Assembly: GCA_965153455.1 (NCBI GenBank)
Contig: OZ234494.1
Span: 4,154,001-4,218,000 of the forward strand
Reading direction: 5' to 3'
DNA: 64,000 nt
DNA from: Sphagnum compactum
Taxonomy: Eukaryota; Bryophyta; Sphagnopsida; Sphagnales
The notes under the pieces are model-generated. The model did not search any database and was not told the DNA's origin. It worked only from the letters and a program-made list of their open reading frames with translations. A program made the translations under genes and the position numbers. Positions 63,289 to 64,000 of this stretch are shown one piece after another; within the stretch, counting starts at the first letter, position 1; each line of letters starts with the position of its first letter.

Positions 63289-64000
63289 TTAAAAGATCGG
63301 GCACAAGTCACAACAGTGGAAGCTGCTTTTGTCTGTGATTTCCTTACCCTCAAGATCTGGCACTCTCAAATTTGTAGCCCCATTTGCAAAAGTTTCTGCA
63401 ATGACTATCATGCCATCATCTTCCAACCCTAAGTCACTCAGATAGACCTCACCAAGTTGTGTATACATCCTCTGTCTTTGCCAATTCAAAGCCTCCAGTG
63501 GGTCCAGACATGGTATCACTGATATCAATTCTCCTCAGTGCTTTGTAGAGATTCCAGAAGAGATTTACTTCCTCCTGTTCCAACCCAGGTGACAAGAACT
63601 GAAAACCTTCAAGATTTGGCCAACCCTGCTACTGCCTGTGTCCCGCCATCTTTAGTCACATTGTAGTGGATACAATGAATCCAGATCTATCACTGTGTCC
63701 TCTGATATTCCATTGTTCAAGAAGTGCAGAGCCTATAGTGAGGTCCAAGATTCCAGGAAGGTTCGGATTCCATTCTCTACAAACACATTGTCTGAGAGGT
63801 TCAGGGATGTGAGATGACTTCCCTCCAGTGCTGAAGAGACAGTGGCCACAACTGTCAGAGCTTCTCCTTCAGGGCATCCCATTACAATGTCTGATAGGTC
63901 AACTTCCCACAAGGTTGCTTTCACTGTTATCAGCACATGAGCAGCCATTTGAGCAACATCAATCCTGAAGCTCCAGTTGCTGAAACATACTTTACTTCAG
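63289..64000 (-). pseudogene. RanGAP-like pseudogene, leucine-rich-repeat part (runs off the window)
   Basis: RanGAP stimulates GTP hydrolysis by Ran for nuclear transport and, in plants, acts at the nuclear envelope and division plane. On the minus strand 64000-63733 reads FSNWSF, then WEVDLSDIV, SSALEGSHLTSLNLSDN and ENGIR, a clear match to the start of the plant RanGAP LRR domain. Continuing, LNNGISED (about 63690), NVTKDGG, GGSKSLLESLQST (about 63560) and GEVYLSDLGLEDDGM (63460) follow in the family's order. They lie in shifting frames, with stops at 63733 and elsewhere and a frameshift near 63330. No introns interrupt about 700 bases. The WPP domain would lie beyond 64000. Homology stops near 63300, about 225 bases from the right arm. 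Confidence 0.8.

Overview
This looks like AT-rich, repeat-dense nuclear DNA of a land plant with a large genome. The evidence is a plant-type F-box/kelch gene, a RanGAP-like leucine-rich-repeat remnant, decayed Ty3/gypsy, PIF/Harbinger-like and hAT-like transposon genes, and a short plastid-derived chlB fragment. Angiosperm plastids lack chlB, so a fern, lycophyte, bryophyte or gymnosperm is more likely than a flowering plant. The diverged miR394 position in the F-box gene leans towards a seed-free plant, but that is inference. No species is claimed.

Layout. Bases 1-5,640 are AT-rich intergenic DNA with a ~36-bp tandem repeat, a tRNA-derived SINE-like head and a dispersed repeat. Bases 5,647-8,600 hold the only convincing intact gene, a minus-strand homologue of LEAF CURLING RESPONSIVENESS (LCR), with a probable 5'UTR intron, a uORF and a GC-richer upstream region. 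Bases 8,650-12,500 are gene-poor.

From 12,502 to 63,075 the window is dominated by one giant imperfect inverted repeat. The left arm (12,502-29,400, 16.9 kb) and right arm (44,079-63,075, 19.0 kb) are near reverse complements. Two hand-aligned blocks, one near each end of the arms, are about 98% identical; a central block is lower. The arms differ by one ~1.7/1.85-kb replaced block, one 1.96-kb indel with a short filler, one ~152-bp microhomology-bounded deletion and many small changes. Each arm carries a decayed protein-kinase-like gene and a decayed PIF/Harbinger-like transposase.

The 14.7-kb spacer between the arms (29,401-44,078) holds hairpin-rich repeats, the chlB fragment, a decayed hAT-like transposase, a possible small membrane-protein gene and a Ty3/gypsy gag-pol remnant. 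The reverse transcriptase of that remnant is cut off exactly where the right arm begins. Just outside the right arm is a frameshifted RanGAP-like pseudogene that runs off the window.

The strongest unusual signal is the inverted duplication itself: its size, the base-level breakpoints, and the different damage in each arm, which argues against an assembly fold-back. No gene cluster acting as one pathway is evident. Apart from the LCR homologue and possibly the 123-aa ORF, the coding matter is transposon or pseudogene debris.
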